DNA of 64,000 bases from Molossus alvarezi (GCA_037176705.1 CM073895.1:930001-994000), one strand, 5' to 3'. Counted from the first letter of the stretch, positions 54,901 to 63,074 are shown. Program-made: numbers and translations. Notes: a model not told the origin generated them from the letters alone.

Positions 54901-57900
54901 CACATGCACACCCTCACTTGCTCTCTCACACAGGTTCAAGCTGGCCCCGCCTGCAAGGCCTCTGGGTCCCAGGCATCTGTACCGGGTCTGAGGAGCCGGC
55001 AGCCAGCATGGTGCTCAGCCTGTGGTCAGCCTGGCCAGCCAGTGGCCGCTGTCCTGCACCGGGCAGCGGGCCCCTGCCCCTCCCCCACCGCTCTCACCGG
55101 TTGATCTCCGACTTGCAGACGAGCTCGAAGGTGTATTCCTTGGCTTTGGTGGGCTGAAAGATCAGGTCGAGTTCCAGGGTCTCCAGTGGTAGGATCGTCC
55201 CAAACCCATCGTTGGGCTGGATGTCCACAAACTGCACGTGGAAAACCACCCCCGCCAAAGAGAAAACATGCTGATCTGCTGGGTACTGCACGGACACATG
55301 TGATGGGTGGGGCAGACTTTGGTGTGCATGGAGGTGTATATGTTAGTGTGTGAGCATGTCTATGCATTTGAGCACGTGTATGTGAGTGTGCATATAAGTG
55401 TGCATGTGTGTCTGCATGTATGTGAGTATGCGTGTCTGTGTCCACATGTATGTCTGTGTGCATGTCAGTGCATGCCTGTGTGTGAGTTGTGTCCGTGTGT
55501 GTGTCTGTGTGCACGTGAGTGCATGCCTGTGTGTCCGTGTGTGTCTGTGTGTGTGCATGTGAGTGCATGCCTGTGTCTGTGTGTGGCTGTGTGTGTCTCT
55601 GTGTGCATGTGAGTGCATGCCTGTGTCTGTGAGTGTGTCCATGTGTGTGTCTGTGTGTGTGTGCATGTGAGTGTATGCCTGTGTCTGTGAGTGTGTACAT
55701 GTGTCTGTGTCTGTGTGCATGTGAGTGCATGCCTGTGTCTGTGAGTGTGTCCGTGTGTGTGAGTGTCTGTGAGTGTGTGTATTGTGAGTGGATGGCGGGG
55801 TCTGCAGAGAAGCACATCCCGGGGGGTGATGGGCAGCCAGGTCAAGGCTTGGTCTTGGCTCCCACAGGGCCAGGCCGGCATGAGTTCTGGCAGGAGGGCA
55901 AGGCAGAGGAGTCTGGAGTCCCGCAGGTGCAGTGGGCCGGAGAGAAGGAGAGAGAGGAGAGAGGCAGAGAAAGGCAGGGTGACCACATGGGGCAGCAGGG
56001 ACGAAGAGAGGAACAAGCAGAGAGAGCCAGGCAGAGGTGTCTGGAGATGGGCGTGGAGTGTGGGGAGGGGGAGGCTGCCTGGCCCTGGGGCAGCAGCCAC
56101 CCTGACCTGTGCCCAGAGCTTCCTAACTCAGTCTCCCGCCCCCACACCCCTCCCTGCCCATATGAAGCACCTTGGGGAGCCCGACGAACCCAAACTCCTG
56201 GGGCAGGAGGGAGAGGTTGGAGAGGCTGACTGGGGTCCTGATAGCCTCGTAGATGGTGCAGTAGCCGAAGTCCACCTCTGAGGGGTTGAGTTCCAAGTCT
56301 GAGGTGGTGACTATGGCGTGGACGGTGAACTCCACCGGTCTGGTCTGAAGTGCAAAAGGTGAGCGCATTTCTGGTCACATATTCGGTTTTTGCAAATATT
56401 TCCAAAAAAAAGAAAGGCAGGGGCATCCCTGAACTTGGAGGGACACAGAAGCAGCTGTCACCACGAGGCGCCACAGGGGAGGCCAGGGAGTGTGAGCACA
56501 CGTGTGTGCACGTGCCCATGTACTGAGGGTGTGCACAGCCCATGCACTGTGGTCTGAGTGTGAGGGCAGACTGGGCGCATGGTGTGAGCAGGTGTGTCTG
56601 TGTGGCACACTGTGCCTGGGAGCTGGGGACAGGCCTAGTGGCCCTGGACAGGGCTCGGAAGCCCTCTGACCCGCGATGCTCCTCCCTTCGTGTCCACTGT
56701 GCAGGGGCTGCTGGGGCACGTGGCACGCGGCACGAGTGTAGGCCAGGTAATTGGAAACACGCCAGGGGCCTTGCTGGAGTGCAGAGCCCAGCTCCCAGAG
56801 CACCCCCTGCTCCCCCAAAGCACATCATTCCCAGGAGGTCCCCACAGACCTGGTCAGCCACCCGTATTGTCATCGGGGCCTCCAGAACTCTGCTTTCTGA
56901 GTCAAAATACTTGCTTGCGTCGTCCGGGAGGGAGAGTCTGAAAGAGCGCGTACACTCACATGTACTTTTCTTGTTTACGTTTTGCAAAAGAACAGTAAAA
57001 CTGATCTGAGTGCTGTTTTTATTTACTTATTACATATACATATATATGTATGTATGTACTTTTTTTGTTAATCCTTACCCGAGGATACTTTTTCCATCGA
57101 TTTTTAGATAAAGTGGAAGGGGGGGAGGGGAAGAAAGAGAAACATCCATGGTTGCCTCCTGCACGACCCTGGCCAGGGCCTGAGATTGAATCTGCAACCC
57201 AGGTAAGTGCCCTTGATGGGAAATAGAACATGTGACACTTGGGTCTGCAGGCTAACAATGGGTGGTGCTTTTATTTATTTATTTTAATTTTAAAAATATG
57301 TTTTTATTGATTTTAGAGAGAGAGGAAGGGAGAGGGAGAGAGAGCTAGAAACATTGATGATAGAGAAACATCAATTGGCTGCCTCCTGCAGGCCCCCTGC
57401 TTGGGATTGAGCCTGCAACCTGGGCATGTGCCCTGACCAGGAAAGGAACCAGCAACCTATTGATCCATGGGTCAACGCTCAACCACTGAACCACACTGGC
57501 TGGGCATGCTTTTTTTTTTCTTTAATCCTCACCCGAGGATATTTTTCCATTTATCTTCAGATAGAGTGGGAGGGAAGAAGAGAGACAGAGAGAGGGGGAG
57601 AGAGAAGCATCAAGGTGAGAGAGACACATCGTCTGGTTGCCTTCCGCTCGACCACGACCAGGGCAGAGACGGAACCGCAAACGAGGTACGTGCCCTCGAC
57701 TGGAATCGAACCTGCGACTCATTGGTCCACAGGCCGACGCTCTAACCGCCGAGCCACACCGGCCAGGGCCTGAATGGTGCTTTTAAATCATGCAGCTGGC
57801 CCTGGCCGGTGTGGCTCAGCGGTGAGAGTGTCGGCCTGCGGTCCAGAGAGACCCGGGTTCGGTTCCCGCTAAGGGCACGTACCTCGGTACCTCGGTTGCA

Positions 57901-60900
57901 GTTTGTCCCCGGCCCTGGTTGGGTCGTGCGGGTGGCAGCCACTCAGCGTGTCCCTTTCACATCGATGTTTCTCTCTCTCTCTCTCTCTCCCCCACTCTAT
58001 CTGAACAAAACATCGAAAAATATCCTCGGTGAGGCTAAAAAAAGAAAATAAATAAATAAATAAATCATGCAGTTAGCCCTGGCCGGGTAGCTCAGTTGGT
58101 TAGCGCATCATCCGGATATGCCAACGTTGCAGGTTCAATCTCCAGTCAGGGCACATACAAGAATCAACCAATGAATACATAAATAAGTGGAACAATAAAT
58201 CCATGTTTCTCTCTCTCTTCCTTTCTCTCCCCCCCAAATCAACTGAACACTCACTGAGGAGCTAGGGAACACAGCAAACGCAGAAATGCAGAGCAGGACC
58301 TGGCGCAGGCCCGGGCCCTGCTGCCCGCCCAGCACTCACCGCGGCAGGAACTTGAGCTGCACAGAGCAGGACGACATGGCCTGGATGTAGCCGGTCTCCG
58401 GCAGGAGCTCCATGTGGCCCCTGAGCTCCCTGCACACCTCGAACTTCAGGCGCAGGGCTGCTTTGGACCTGCAGCAGGCGAGGGTCACAGGCCCGGACTG
58501 CGGCCTTTGATCGCGGCGGGATCGGTCAGTGCTCACCACCCCGGGATTGGTCAGTGCTGGCGCACACCCTCGCTGAGCTGTGCTTCCCAAGCCCTGGCTC
58601 TAGGGGCTGGCTTTCCTGCAACCAGATCTGATGGGAATTCTTACAATAAAAACAGCACAGCGGACACGGTCCGTAGGTTCTCAGAAACCTGCGTGCTTTG
58701 GGAAGACCCTCGGGCAGGGGCTGGGTGCCAGGCCTGGAAGGGTGGGGGGAGGTGGGGGTGGGGAGTTTGGGGGAGGGACCCTTTCCTGACTGGCTTCTGC
58801 CCCCCCCCCAGGCACAGGTTCGGACAGGCTGGACCCCACGTGCCCTCCTGCAGGACGCTGAGGCCCCCGGATGCCGGGCCTTGGCCAGTGACTGCAGCTC
58901 CGTAAGTTCTGTCCCTGCTCCCCGCCCCCCCCCCCCCCCCCCGCGGACGCCGTGCTGCACCCCTGGCGCTGCTGCAGCCCCTGGTCACACCGCCCAGCGG
59001 GCCGCCCCACAGGCGGAGTGATCTCTAAGTGCAGGGAGAAGGCGCGGCTGCCCAGGCGGAGGAGGAGCTGCTCCTGGGCTGCCCGGGACCGTGGGCTCGG
59101 ACCCGAGCCTTCCGCAGCCTCCCTGGACCCTCTCGCCTGGCCTGGACACGCCCGAGTCTGCAGAGGTTCGGGAAGGAGGGAGTGGACACGGCGGGCACGC
59201 ACCGCGTGTGGACGAGGATGGAGTCCTGGTACAGCCGGTCGTACATGCATATCTTCAGGTCCACGCTGGGCCTCGGCAGCCAGACCGGCACGTCCACGGC
59301 AACGCCCATGACTCTGAAATGTAACTGGATCCGGACGTGTGGATTCAGCACCGGGCTCCACCAGCGCAGCCACGGAGCCGCAGGACAGCTCTCCGGCGGG
59401 CGGCGGTTAAACCAGCCATGTTCCGGGCACTTGTCAGTGCAGAAGTAAGAAAGTCTTTAAAAAAATTTTTTTTATCCTCACCTGAGGACATTTTTCCATT
59501 TTTTGTTCAGATAGAGCAGGAGGGAGAGAGAGGGAGAGAGAGAGAGAAAAACATCGACATGAAAGGGACACATCGAGAGGCTGCCACCCGCACGACCCAA
59601 CCAGGGCCGGGGACAAACTGCAACCGAGGTACGTGCCCTTAGCGGGAACCGAACCCGGGTCTCTCCGGACCGCAGGCCAACACACTAACCGCTGAGCCAA
59701 ACCAGCCAGGGCAGAAAGTCTTTTTTATCGTAAGAATTTTGAGAAATCAGCGGCGGTCTTACGAAACAGAGAGAGCGGAGGGTGTGACAGTCGCGGCCGT
59801 CATGCAGCTTCGTAATGAACAGCGTGTTCACTGTTGGAGGGGGCTCGGGAAGGGAGGGGCACGGGTCTCTCTCCCCGTGGACCTGGCATCGCCCCTCTGG
59901 CCAGAGTCCTGGGTCTCAGGGGTCTGGGTTCACGGGTCTCCAGTGGGCAGGCCCTGTGCACAGCAGCCCTTGAGGCTGGGTGGGTGACCCACAGGACTGG
60001 CCGGGGGCACGGAAGGGGGACTCCTCACGTCCTGCAGGACTCGTGAGACTTGGAACATGCAGCTACCAGATCTAGGTCCCAGAGTTGCCCACTTCCGGGG
60101 CCAGAGACAGACGGGTCAGAGCAATCAGGACACGTGCCCGGAGGTGCCGGGACTCAGGGCGGCGTGTAGGCGTCAGCCGCGGGAGCCCACTACACGAGAG
60201 CCCAGACAGAGGAGGCGGATCTGGGCATAGCCTGGTGGCACGAGGGGACAGGTCAGCCTGCTCTGGCTGCTCCTGCCGGACGACTGAGCCGTGCCCTGAC
60301 TCTGGAGGGGAGGGTGTGCAGGTGCCGCCAGGGGCCCTGCTCCAGAGGACAGGCGGGCGGGACTCGGCACCCAGACCCGTCACCCGGGAGGCCGCCCGCC
60401 TGCGTGCTGACAGGTGGAGCAGTGTGAGCACGGGTCACAGGTCACTGCACCACCCGTGTGCGAGGCACACGCCAGAGCAGGGGCCCGACGGGCGAAGAGG
60501 GGAGAGGAGAGGAGACACAGACAGACGATGAGGACACACCTGGGTGGAGACGGCACCTGCCTGGGACCATGGCTGTCAGGTAGGAACTGCTGAGGTGCGG
60601 GGGGGGGGGGCATAGTTGGAGGAGGGTCTAGCAACTCTAATGATAGTTGCGTGAAACCCAGACACTGAGGGCCAAGAAAGGGGGTTAATACAAGGGATCC
60701 CCACCCTGGCCAGTGTTGCTCAGCAGTTAGAGCATCGGCCCGGGGACCAATGAGTTGCAGGTTTGATTCTGGTCAAGGGCACGTGCCTTGGTTGCGGTTT
60801 GTCCCTGGCCCTGGTCGGGTTGTGCAGGAGGCAGCCAGTCGATGTGGCTCTATCACATCAATGTTTTTCTCCCTCTCTCTCACTCTGTCTGATGATAAGT

Positions 60901-62710
60901 AGAAAACTTATCTACTTATGGTGAGGAATAAAAAAAATAAAAGGGATCCCCAGTTGCATTTTACTTTGGTCCTAACAAGTGCTGGGGGAGCCCTGCTGGG
61001 GACACAGCCCATCTGGGGGGGTTTCTTCCTTCCACATATGAAACAGAAAGTCATGTGAAACTTGCGGGCCAGGCAGGACAGGGAAGGGCTGTGCATGGAA
61101 TAATAACATTTCCATCTAATGGGATAAAATGCAATAAAGAGCAATGTGATCAACCAGTGAAAACGAGGAAGTGACAGAGGAAGGCACGTCGTACACTCAG
61201 CAAACCTGAGTTGGACAGAAGCAGCAAGACCCAGTGAACGTCCTTCGGGGTCGGTGCACAAATCTGGCCCCTAAAAGATGTGAAGTGATACAGAACAGGA
61301 TGACTGTGCTGGGGCACAGAGAGAACGTGAGGAAAGGCCAACGGAGGACAGCGAGCAGGGCCTGGGCACCACCCTCGGGGGACTGGCATGTCAGGCGCAT
61401 GAGCAGCAGGCGAGGGAAGGGGGCTGTGGAGAAGGGCACAGCTCCCGGGAAGACTCAGCAGGGACCCGCACACCGAACAGAAAGCAGCGTGAAAAGCCGC
61501 CTGTGGAAACGTAGGGCGGACTCGGCACACACGCAGCCGTTATGGAGGCTGACGTGGAAAGGGTGGGGGGCACGGGTGACAGGTCTGTTCGCGGCCCTTA
61601 GGCTAGTACAGCATCTTCACAGGCTCATATTGACCTCGCCTTTGGTCACAAAGAGAAGTTTAACACATTGAAACAGAGTTTGCAGATCATATTACCTGAG
61701 CATAATTTCACCGACTTATAAAAAATAAACAATAAAAAGTAATGAATAAAGTATTTAACTACTTAGAAATTAAGAAAAACATTTCTAGTGATTTAGAGCA
61801 AAGACTGTATGCATATGCATGGATGTGTGTGCATAAACATGTACATGATTGGACACGTGTGTGCTGACACATGCCCCTGTGTGCATGGACATGTATGTGC
61901 AGACACAGACATGAATATGTACACAGACACATGCACATGCGTGCATGCACATGTGTGTGGGGGCACGGGGGCACAAACATGTTTACAAGTGTGCACACAC
62001 ATGTGTATGTATGTGCATGGGCATGGGTATGTGTACGTGGGCATGTGTATAAGGTGTGTGCATGGACGTGTGCACACATGGGCACGTGTGTGGACACATT
62101 TATATGAAGATGCACATGTGCACGTGGACGTGTGTGTGCGCGCACATGGATGTGTATCATTTCTGGGTATGGGCACCAACGGGTATGGGTCTGTGCCACC
62201 ACCCAGGCATCCACATGTGAGTGGCATGGGCAGCTGCCTCCCGTGGTCATGTGGTCAGGGACCCGCACCCAGGGAAGGGCCGTCCTGTGCGGCGTGTGCA
62301 GAAACTGCTGCAGGACACTCACTGTTGGGCACTGTGGATTCCTGAATGTGACCTTGAACCTGGTCTGGACGGCTCCTGGGGTGACTGGGGAGAAGATGAT
62401 GGGCACTTTGATGGAGCTGAAGGGGCCAATCTCACCCTCTCTTATCTGCAAAGAAGACAGATGCCACAGGGCGTCAGGCCTCAGGTTCCACAAAGGCGCC
62501 TCCCGCTGCCCTCACCATGGGCCATGTCACTGTGGGGTGAGTGTGCCTGGGGTGTCCTCTTGGCCACGAGGACACTGGTCCCAAGTGTGGCGCTGCCCTG
62601 CAAAGACACTGCCTGGGATCAGGTGAGGGGAGGAGAAGGGCAGGTAGAACCCTCCCCTGCATGCTGGCCCAGCCCAGGGCACTGCTTCCCTTGACGACTC
62701 CCAGGCCGCG

Positions 62711-62763
<53 letters not shown>

Positions 62764-63074
62764 CCATGGCTTGGCAGGCCCTGCACCCAGAAGTCAGCCA
62801 CTGCTGCTCTGGTCCTGCCAGGTCTCAGCTTGGGACTAGGGTGGCCAGTGGCTGAATGTGGGCTCAGACAAACCGGCTGCCCAGAGGCTTCAAGTCCAGT
62901 GGGCAGATAAGTCAAGTCTGGCTCTGGCCCAATGGCAGGGCCACCCTGGGTCAGGGTCAGCAGATGGGGAGGGTGGAGCTGGAGGAAGGCGGGCCTCACT
63001 GACCTCTCCCAGCGAGAACTCCGATAGCTCCTCACTGGGGAATGTGGCCAGGATGGTGGTGACTCCCTCTGATT
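42852..63074 (-). CDS. CFAP74: CFAP74, cilia- and flagella-associated protein 74, C-terminal 21 exons (partial)
   Basis: Structural protein of the axonemal central apparatus; Chlamydomonas FAP74 belongs to the C1d projection with FAP46, FAP54 and FAP221, and human CFAP74 variants cause primary ciliary dyskinesia. Twenty-one coding exons were traced on the minus strand, each GT-AG, with every phase agreeing and no stop until TGA at 42,852-42,854. They give about 921 residues, near 58% of a roughly 1,580-residue family length. The 5' exons lie beyond 64 kb. The chain is mostly beta-strand with five or six ASH/MSP-type (HYDIN-like) domains; clear examples span in-window residues 70-148, 185-280, 295-390, 500-650 and 645-790. 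Repeated cues are NPSEVDFG-like openings, V-x-L-x-N strands and SFSP/TFSP/IFQP turns. Large introns hold SINEs and CA/TG arrays; 43-48 kb is compact. Exons with matching phases could have been missed in long introns. Confidence 0.93.
43133..43267 (-). CDS. CFAP74: CFAP74 window exon 20
   Basis: 45 codons, residues 844-888; acceptor GCCCACAG, donor TTTGAT|GTAGGT. Last MSP-like strands (FTIEPSKGLVDRGQTKTI). Confidence 0.92.
43433..43578 (-). CDS. CFAP74: CFAP74 window exon 19
   Basis: Residues 796-843, preceded by a split Asp codon; acceptor CCAACCAG, donor AAGAAG|GTGACC. Confidence 0.9.
43735..43867 (-). CDS. CFAP74: CFAP74 window exon 18
   Basis: Residues 751-794; acceptor TGCCCCAG, donor GAGAGG|GTGAGC, phase 1 at the end. 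Confidence 0.93.
44070..44224 (-). CDS. CFAP74: CFAP74 window exon 17
   Basis: Residues 700-750 after a split Gly; acceptor CCCTGCAG, donor GAGAAG|GTGCGC. Contains DFTVTFSPDHESLYYSDLLQ, an ASH-type turn and strand. Confidence 0.93.
44276..44930. repeat. GC-rich minisatellite, 34-bp and 22-bp units
   Basis: In the intron between window exons 16 and 17. The main 34-base unit is CGAGGCCCACCCCTCCCCGG followed by GCTCCGCCCCATCC. A 22-base variant begins CTCTCCGGGCCCC. Nearly every unit holds CCGCCCC, a GC box on the minus strand. Because stops are rare in it, several frames stay open on both strands. Confidence 0.9.
44950..45079 (-). CDS. CFAP74: CFAP74 window exon 16
   Basis: Residues 656-698; acceptor CCCTGCAG, donor GTCGTGG|GTAAGC. 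Begins LQNKSSLPIKFSLRLDS. Confidence 0.93.
45632..45646. repeat. C15 tract next to a splice donor
   Basis: Reads as G15 in the CFAP74 transcript, beginning about 21 bases after the donor of window exon 15. Confidence 0.85.
45668..45823 (-). CDS. CFAP74: CFAP74 window exon 15
   Basis: 52 codons, residues 604-655, phase 0 both ends; acceptor TCTGTAG, donor TTCAGG|GTGGGG. Contains LSLTLVGTGVASMITCS, an MSP strand pattern. Confidence 0.93.
46028..46147 (-). CDS. CFAP74: CFAP74 window exon 14
   Basis: 40 codons, residues 564-603; acceptor GCCCTCAG, donor GTCCTG|GTGAGT. Confidence 0.93.
46232..46314 (-). CDS. CFAP74: CFAP74 window exon 13
   Basis: Residues 537-563 after a split Gly; acceptor CATTTCAG, donor AGGAGG|GTGGGC. 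KKVSIQNISSEDLSVSLSI is a typical ASH strand-turn-strand. Confidence 0.93.
46432..46541 (-). CDS. CFAP74: CFAP74 window exon 12
   Basis: Residues 500-535; acceptor CCCACCAG, donor GCTGTAG|GTGAGT. Confidence 0.92.
46719..46853 (-). CDS. CFAP74: CFAP74 window exon 11
   Basis: Residues 455-498; acceptor TGTTCCAG, donor AGCTTCAG|GTGCAG. The open frame continues past this donor, but only this donor keeps the phase of the next exon. Confidence 0.88.
47395..47419. repeat. (TG)n microsatellite
   Basis: About 12 TG units in a CFAP74 intron. Confidence 0.9.
47499..47638 (-). CDS. CFAP74: CFAP74 window exon 10
   Basis: Residues 408-453; acceptor CTTCACAG, donor GATCAG|GTGGGC. Arginine-rich (SRREATAFRREPRRLS), so probably a basic linker between beta domains. 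Confidence 0.9.
47639..48314 (-). other. CFAP74: CFAP74 intron
   Basis: Unique G+C-rich sequence, nothing recognised. Confidence 0.55.
48315..48419 (-). CDS. CFAP74: CFAP74 window exon 9
   Basis: 35 codons, residues 373-407; acceptor CTCCACAG, donor AAGCCG|GTGAGT. Strand RCLVQVAFQPSLP ends the preceding ASH domain. Confidence 0.93.
48420..49380 (-). other. CFAP74: CFAP74 intron
   Basis: Unique sequence with a GAGAGG-rich purine tract at 48,820-48,870; no SINE. Confidence 0.55.
49381..49657 (-). CDS. CFAP74: CFAP74 window exon 8
   Basis: The longest exon seen: 92 codons, residues 281-372; acceptor TCACTTCAG, donor GGAAAG|GTGAGT. ASH-like (TSVATLYVVNSHLSTNSMTH, FEFLLPPDSPITISPSVGT). Confidence 0.94.
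49886..49910. repeat. (CA)n microsatellite
   Basis: Interrupted ACACACACACACACGCGCAC run at the tail end of a SINE. Confidence 0.85.
49908..50039 (-). mobile_element. Bat tRNA SINE, class C
   Basis: Antisense, short; ACTGAGCTACCCAGCCAGGGC at the head end. Same class as 17,148 and 58,076. Confidence 0.8.
50061..50337 (-). mobile_element. VES SINE with target-site duplication
   Basis: Antisense; CTCTGCGCACTTTTT (50,039) and CTCTGTGCACTTTTT (50,337) flank it. The GATGTGAGA block is duplicated inside. Confidence 0.9.
50457..50665 (+). mobile_element. VES SINE, class A, with target-site duplication
   Basis: Sense; TCTGGCTGGTGTGGCTCAG head, tail CAAATCAATAAAGGG; AAACAAAATGG on both sides. Confidence 0.9.
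50677..51134 (-). other. CFAP74: CFAP74 intron, unique sequence
   Basis: No exon or repeat recognised. Confidence 0.5.
51135..51370 (-). mobile_element. VES SINE
   Basis: Antisense; AACCCTCACCCAAGGATA tail, head eroded (GAGCCGCCACAGCCAGGC). Confidence 0.86.
51371..51872 (-). other. CFAP74: CFAP74 intron, unique sequence
   Basis: Nothing recognised. Confidence 0.5.
51873..52061 (-). mobile_element. VES SINE, internally deleted
   Basis: Antisense; AATCCTCACTCGAGGACA tail, G10 run near 51,940, middle shortened, ends ACTGGCCAGGGC. Confidence 0.84.
52209..52384 (-). mobile_element. VES SINE, class A
   Basis: Antisense; TTTTAGAGAGGAAGGGAGAG side, ends CACACCGGCCAGGC. CTACTTTC before and after may be a target-site duplication. 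Confidence 0.86.
52462..52635 (+). mobile_element. VES SINE, class A-like
   Basis: Sense; GCCTGGCCAGTGCGGCTCAG head, ends CTCTTTAAAAAAATCAGTAA. Confidence 0.82.
52675..53080. promoter_or_regulatory. Intragenic CpG-rich block
   Basis: CpG-dense, unique, SINE-free block in the long CFAP74 intron between window exons 7 and 8. It holds a CTCF-like word at 52,806-52,819. No splice-framed exon was found. It could be an alternative promoter or boundary element. Confidence 0.5.
52806..52819 (+). promoter_or_regulatory. CTCF-like motif, forward
   Basis: CCTGCAGAGGGCGC matches CCRSYAGRKGGCRS at 13 of 14 (T at position 3). Confidence 0.5.
53251..53395 (+). mobile_element. VES-type SINE, shortened
   Basis: Sense; GCCCGGCCGGTGTGACTCCG head, ends CCCCTCTAAAAAAAATAATA. 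Confidence 0.82.
53398..53653 (+). mobile_element. VES SINE, class B-like
   Basis: Sense; GCCCTGGCTGGTTTGGGCTTAG head (one extra G in the A box), tail ATCCTTGGGTGAGGATTAA. Confidence 0.88.
53725..53969 (-). mobile_element. VES SINE, class B, with target-site duplication
   Basis: Antisense, full length; CCAAAATGTG before (53,715) and after (53,969). Confidence 0.92.
53980..54690 (-). other. CFAP74: CFAP74 intron, unique sequence
   Basis: No repeat or exon recognised. Confidence 0.5.
54691..54935. repeat. CA-rich degenerate array
   Basis: ACACACACGTGCACACTCATG-like words repeated for about 240 bases, 3' of window exon 7 in the CFAP74 transcript (reads TG-rich in the RNA). Confidence 0.88.
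55098..55231 (-). CDS. CFAP74: CFAP74 window exon 7
   Basis: 134 bases, residues 236-279 plus a split Arg; acceptor ACGTGCAG, donor AACCG|GTGAGA. FVDIQPNDGFGTILPLETLE is the signature turn of an ASH domain. Lies between the CA-rich and TG-rich arrays. Confidence 0.94.
55320..55790. repeat. TG-rich minisatellite
   Basis: Degenerate units of the type GTGCATGTGAGTGCATGCCT plus GTGTCTGTGAGTGTGTC, about 470 bases. Reads CA-rich in the CFAP74 RNA and so is complementary to the array at 54.7-54.9 kb. Confidence 0.9.
55791..56170 (-). other. CFAP74: CFAP74 intron, unique sequence
   Basis: Purine-rich GAGAGAGG words near 55,940-56,030; no exon. Confidence 0.5.
56171..56344 (-). CDS. CFAP74: CFAP74 window exon 6
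   Basis: 58 codons, residues 178-235, phase 0 both ends; acceptor CACTTCAG, donor CCCAAG|GTGCTT. LELNPSEVDFGYCTIYEA opens an ASH domain. Confidence 0.94.
56850..56937 (-). CDS. CFAP74: CFAP74 window exon 5
   Basis: Residues 149-177 after a split Arg; acceptor TCTTTCAG, donor GACCAG|GTCTGT. Confidence 0.92.
57030..57256 (-). mobile_element. VES SINE, head lost
   Basis: Antisense; AATCCTTACCCGAGGATA tail and body, but the tRNA-like head is missing after GGGTCTGCAGGCTAACA. A (TATA)n tract adjoins at 57,030-57,060. Confidence 0.83.
57298..57505 (-). mobile_element. VES SINE, class A
   Basis: Antisense; TTTTATTGATTTTAGAGAG side, ends CACACTGGCTGGGC. Confidence 0.87.
57511..57769 (-). mobile_element. 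VES SINE, class B-like
   Basis: Antisense; AATCCTCACCCGAGGATATT tail, ends CACACCGGCCAGGGC. Words 'gaatggtgcttttaaat' after it and 'caatgggtggtgcttttatt' before the previous copies suggest a shared older target. Confidence 0.87.
57799..58062 (+). mobile_element. VES SINE, class B, with target-site duplication
   Basis: Sense, full length, with an (AAAT)n end; AAATCATGCAG precedes (57,785) and follows (58,062). Contains a small CTCGGTACCTCGGTTG duplication. Confidence 0.92.
58076..58248 (+). mobile_element. Bat tRNA SINE, class C
   Basis: Sense; GCCCTGGCCGGGTAGCTCAG, TTGGTTAGCGCATCATC, then CAAGAATCAACCAATGAATA and AATAAGTGGAACAATAAATC. Best-preserved class C copy; the head is clearly tRNA-like. 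Confidence 0.87.
58340..58468 (-). CDS. CFAP74: CFAP74 window exon 4
   Basis: Residues 106-147; acceptor GCTGCAG, donor CCGCG|GTGAGT. KFEVCRELRGHMELLPETGY is an ASH-type strand and turn. Confidence 0.94.
58925..58942. repeat. C18 tract
   Basis: Homopolymer in the intron between window exons 3 and 4; likely length-variable and a sequencing risk. Confidence 0.88.
59203..59324 (-). CDS. CFAP74: CFAP74 window exon 3
   Basis: Residues 65-104 plus a split Arg; donor ACGCG|GTGCGT. The acceptor is taken at GGATCCAG|TTACAT because it keeps phase 0 and gives LHFRVMGVAVDVPVWLP; the AG eleven bases further on would break the frame. Its pyrimidine tract is weak. Confidence 0.88.
59459..59712 (-). mobile_element. 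VES SINE, class B, with target-site duplication
   Basis: Antisense, full length; GAAAGTCTTT before (59,449) and after (59,714). With 57,799-58,062 it forms an inverted pair around window exons 3 and 4. Confidence 0.92.
59725..60690 (-). other. CFAP74: CFAP74 intron, unique sequence
   Basis: G+C-rich; G11 run at 60,599-60,610. Open frames on both strands, no exon supported. Confidence 0.5.
60703..60938 (+). mobile_element. VES SINE with target-site duplication
   Basis: Sense; ACCCTGGCCAGTGTTGCTCAG head; AAGGGATCCCCA before (60,692) and after (60,939). Tail altered to TTATGGTGAGGAATAAA. Confidence 0.9.
60952..61785 (-). other. CFAP74: CFAP74 intron, unique sequence
   Basis: No SINE, no exon recognised. 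Ends in AT-rich sequence before the next array. Confidence 0.5.
61786..62160. repeat. TG-rich degenerate array
   Basis: GTGTGCATGGACATGTATGT-like words for about 370 bases, similar in style to the array at 55.3-55.8 kb; 3' of window exon 2 in the transcript. Confidence 0.88.
62323..62445 (-). CDS. CFAP74: CFAP74 window exon 2
   Basis: 41 codons, residues 24-64, phase 0 both ends; acceptor CTTTGCAG, donor CCAACA|GTGAGT. IKVPIIFSPVTPGAVQTRF is a classic ASH turn. Confidence 0.94.
62709..62760. repeat. (CG)n(CA)n alternating tract
   Basis: GCGCGCGCGC followed by about 20 CA units; strong Z-DNA-type sequence in the intron between window exons 1 and 2. Confidence 0.93.
63004..63074 (-). CDS. CFAP74: CFAP74 window exon 1 (most 5' exon seen)
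   Basis: Residues 1-23 of the visible part (SEGVTTILATFPSEELSEFS); acceptor CTTTTCCAG, donor GGAGAG|GTCAGT. Begins with two bases of a split codon, so the previous exon ends in phase 1 beyond the window. Confidence 0.9.

Noticed and set aside
55026..55817. His/Thr/Asp-rich minus-strand frame and Cys/Val-rich plus-strand frame
   Set aside because: Translation of a TG/CA array; the only coding part is CFAP74 window exon 7 at 55,098-55,231.
58076..58150. Possible true tRNA gene (GGGTAGCTCAGTTGGTTAGCGC...GGTTCAATC)
   Set aside because: It is the head of a class C SINE: no closing acceptor stem, and a SINE body follows directly. Other SINE heads were rejected for the same reason.
61759..62493. 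244-residue minus-strand frame rich in His, Cys and Thr
   Set aside because: Runs from the real exon at 62,323-62,445 into the TG-rich array; the donor CCAACA|GTGAGT ends the exon.
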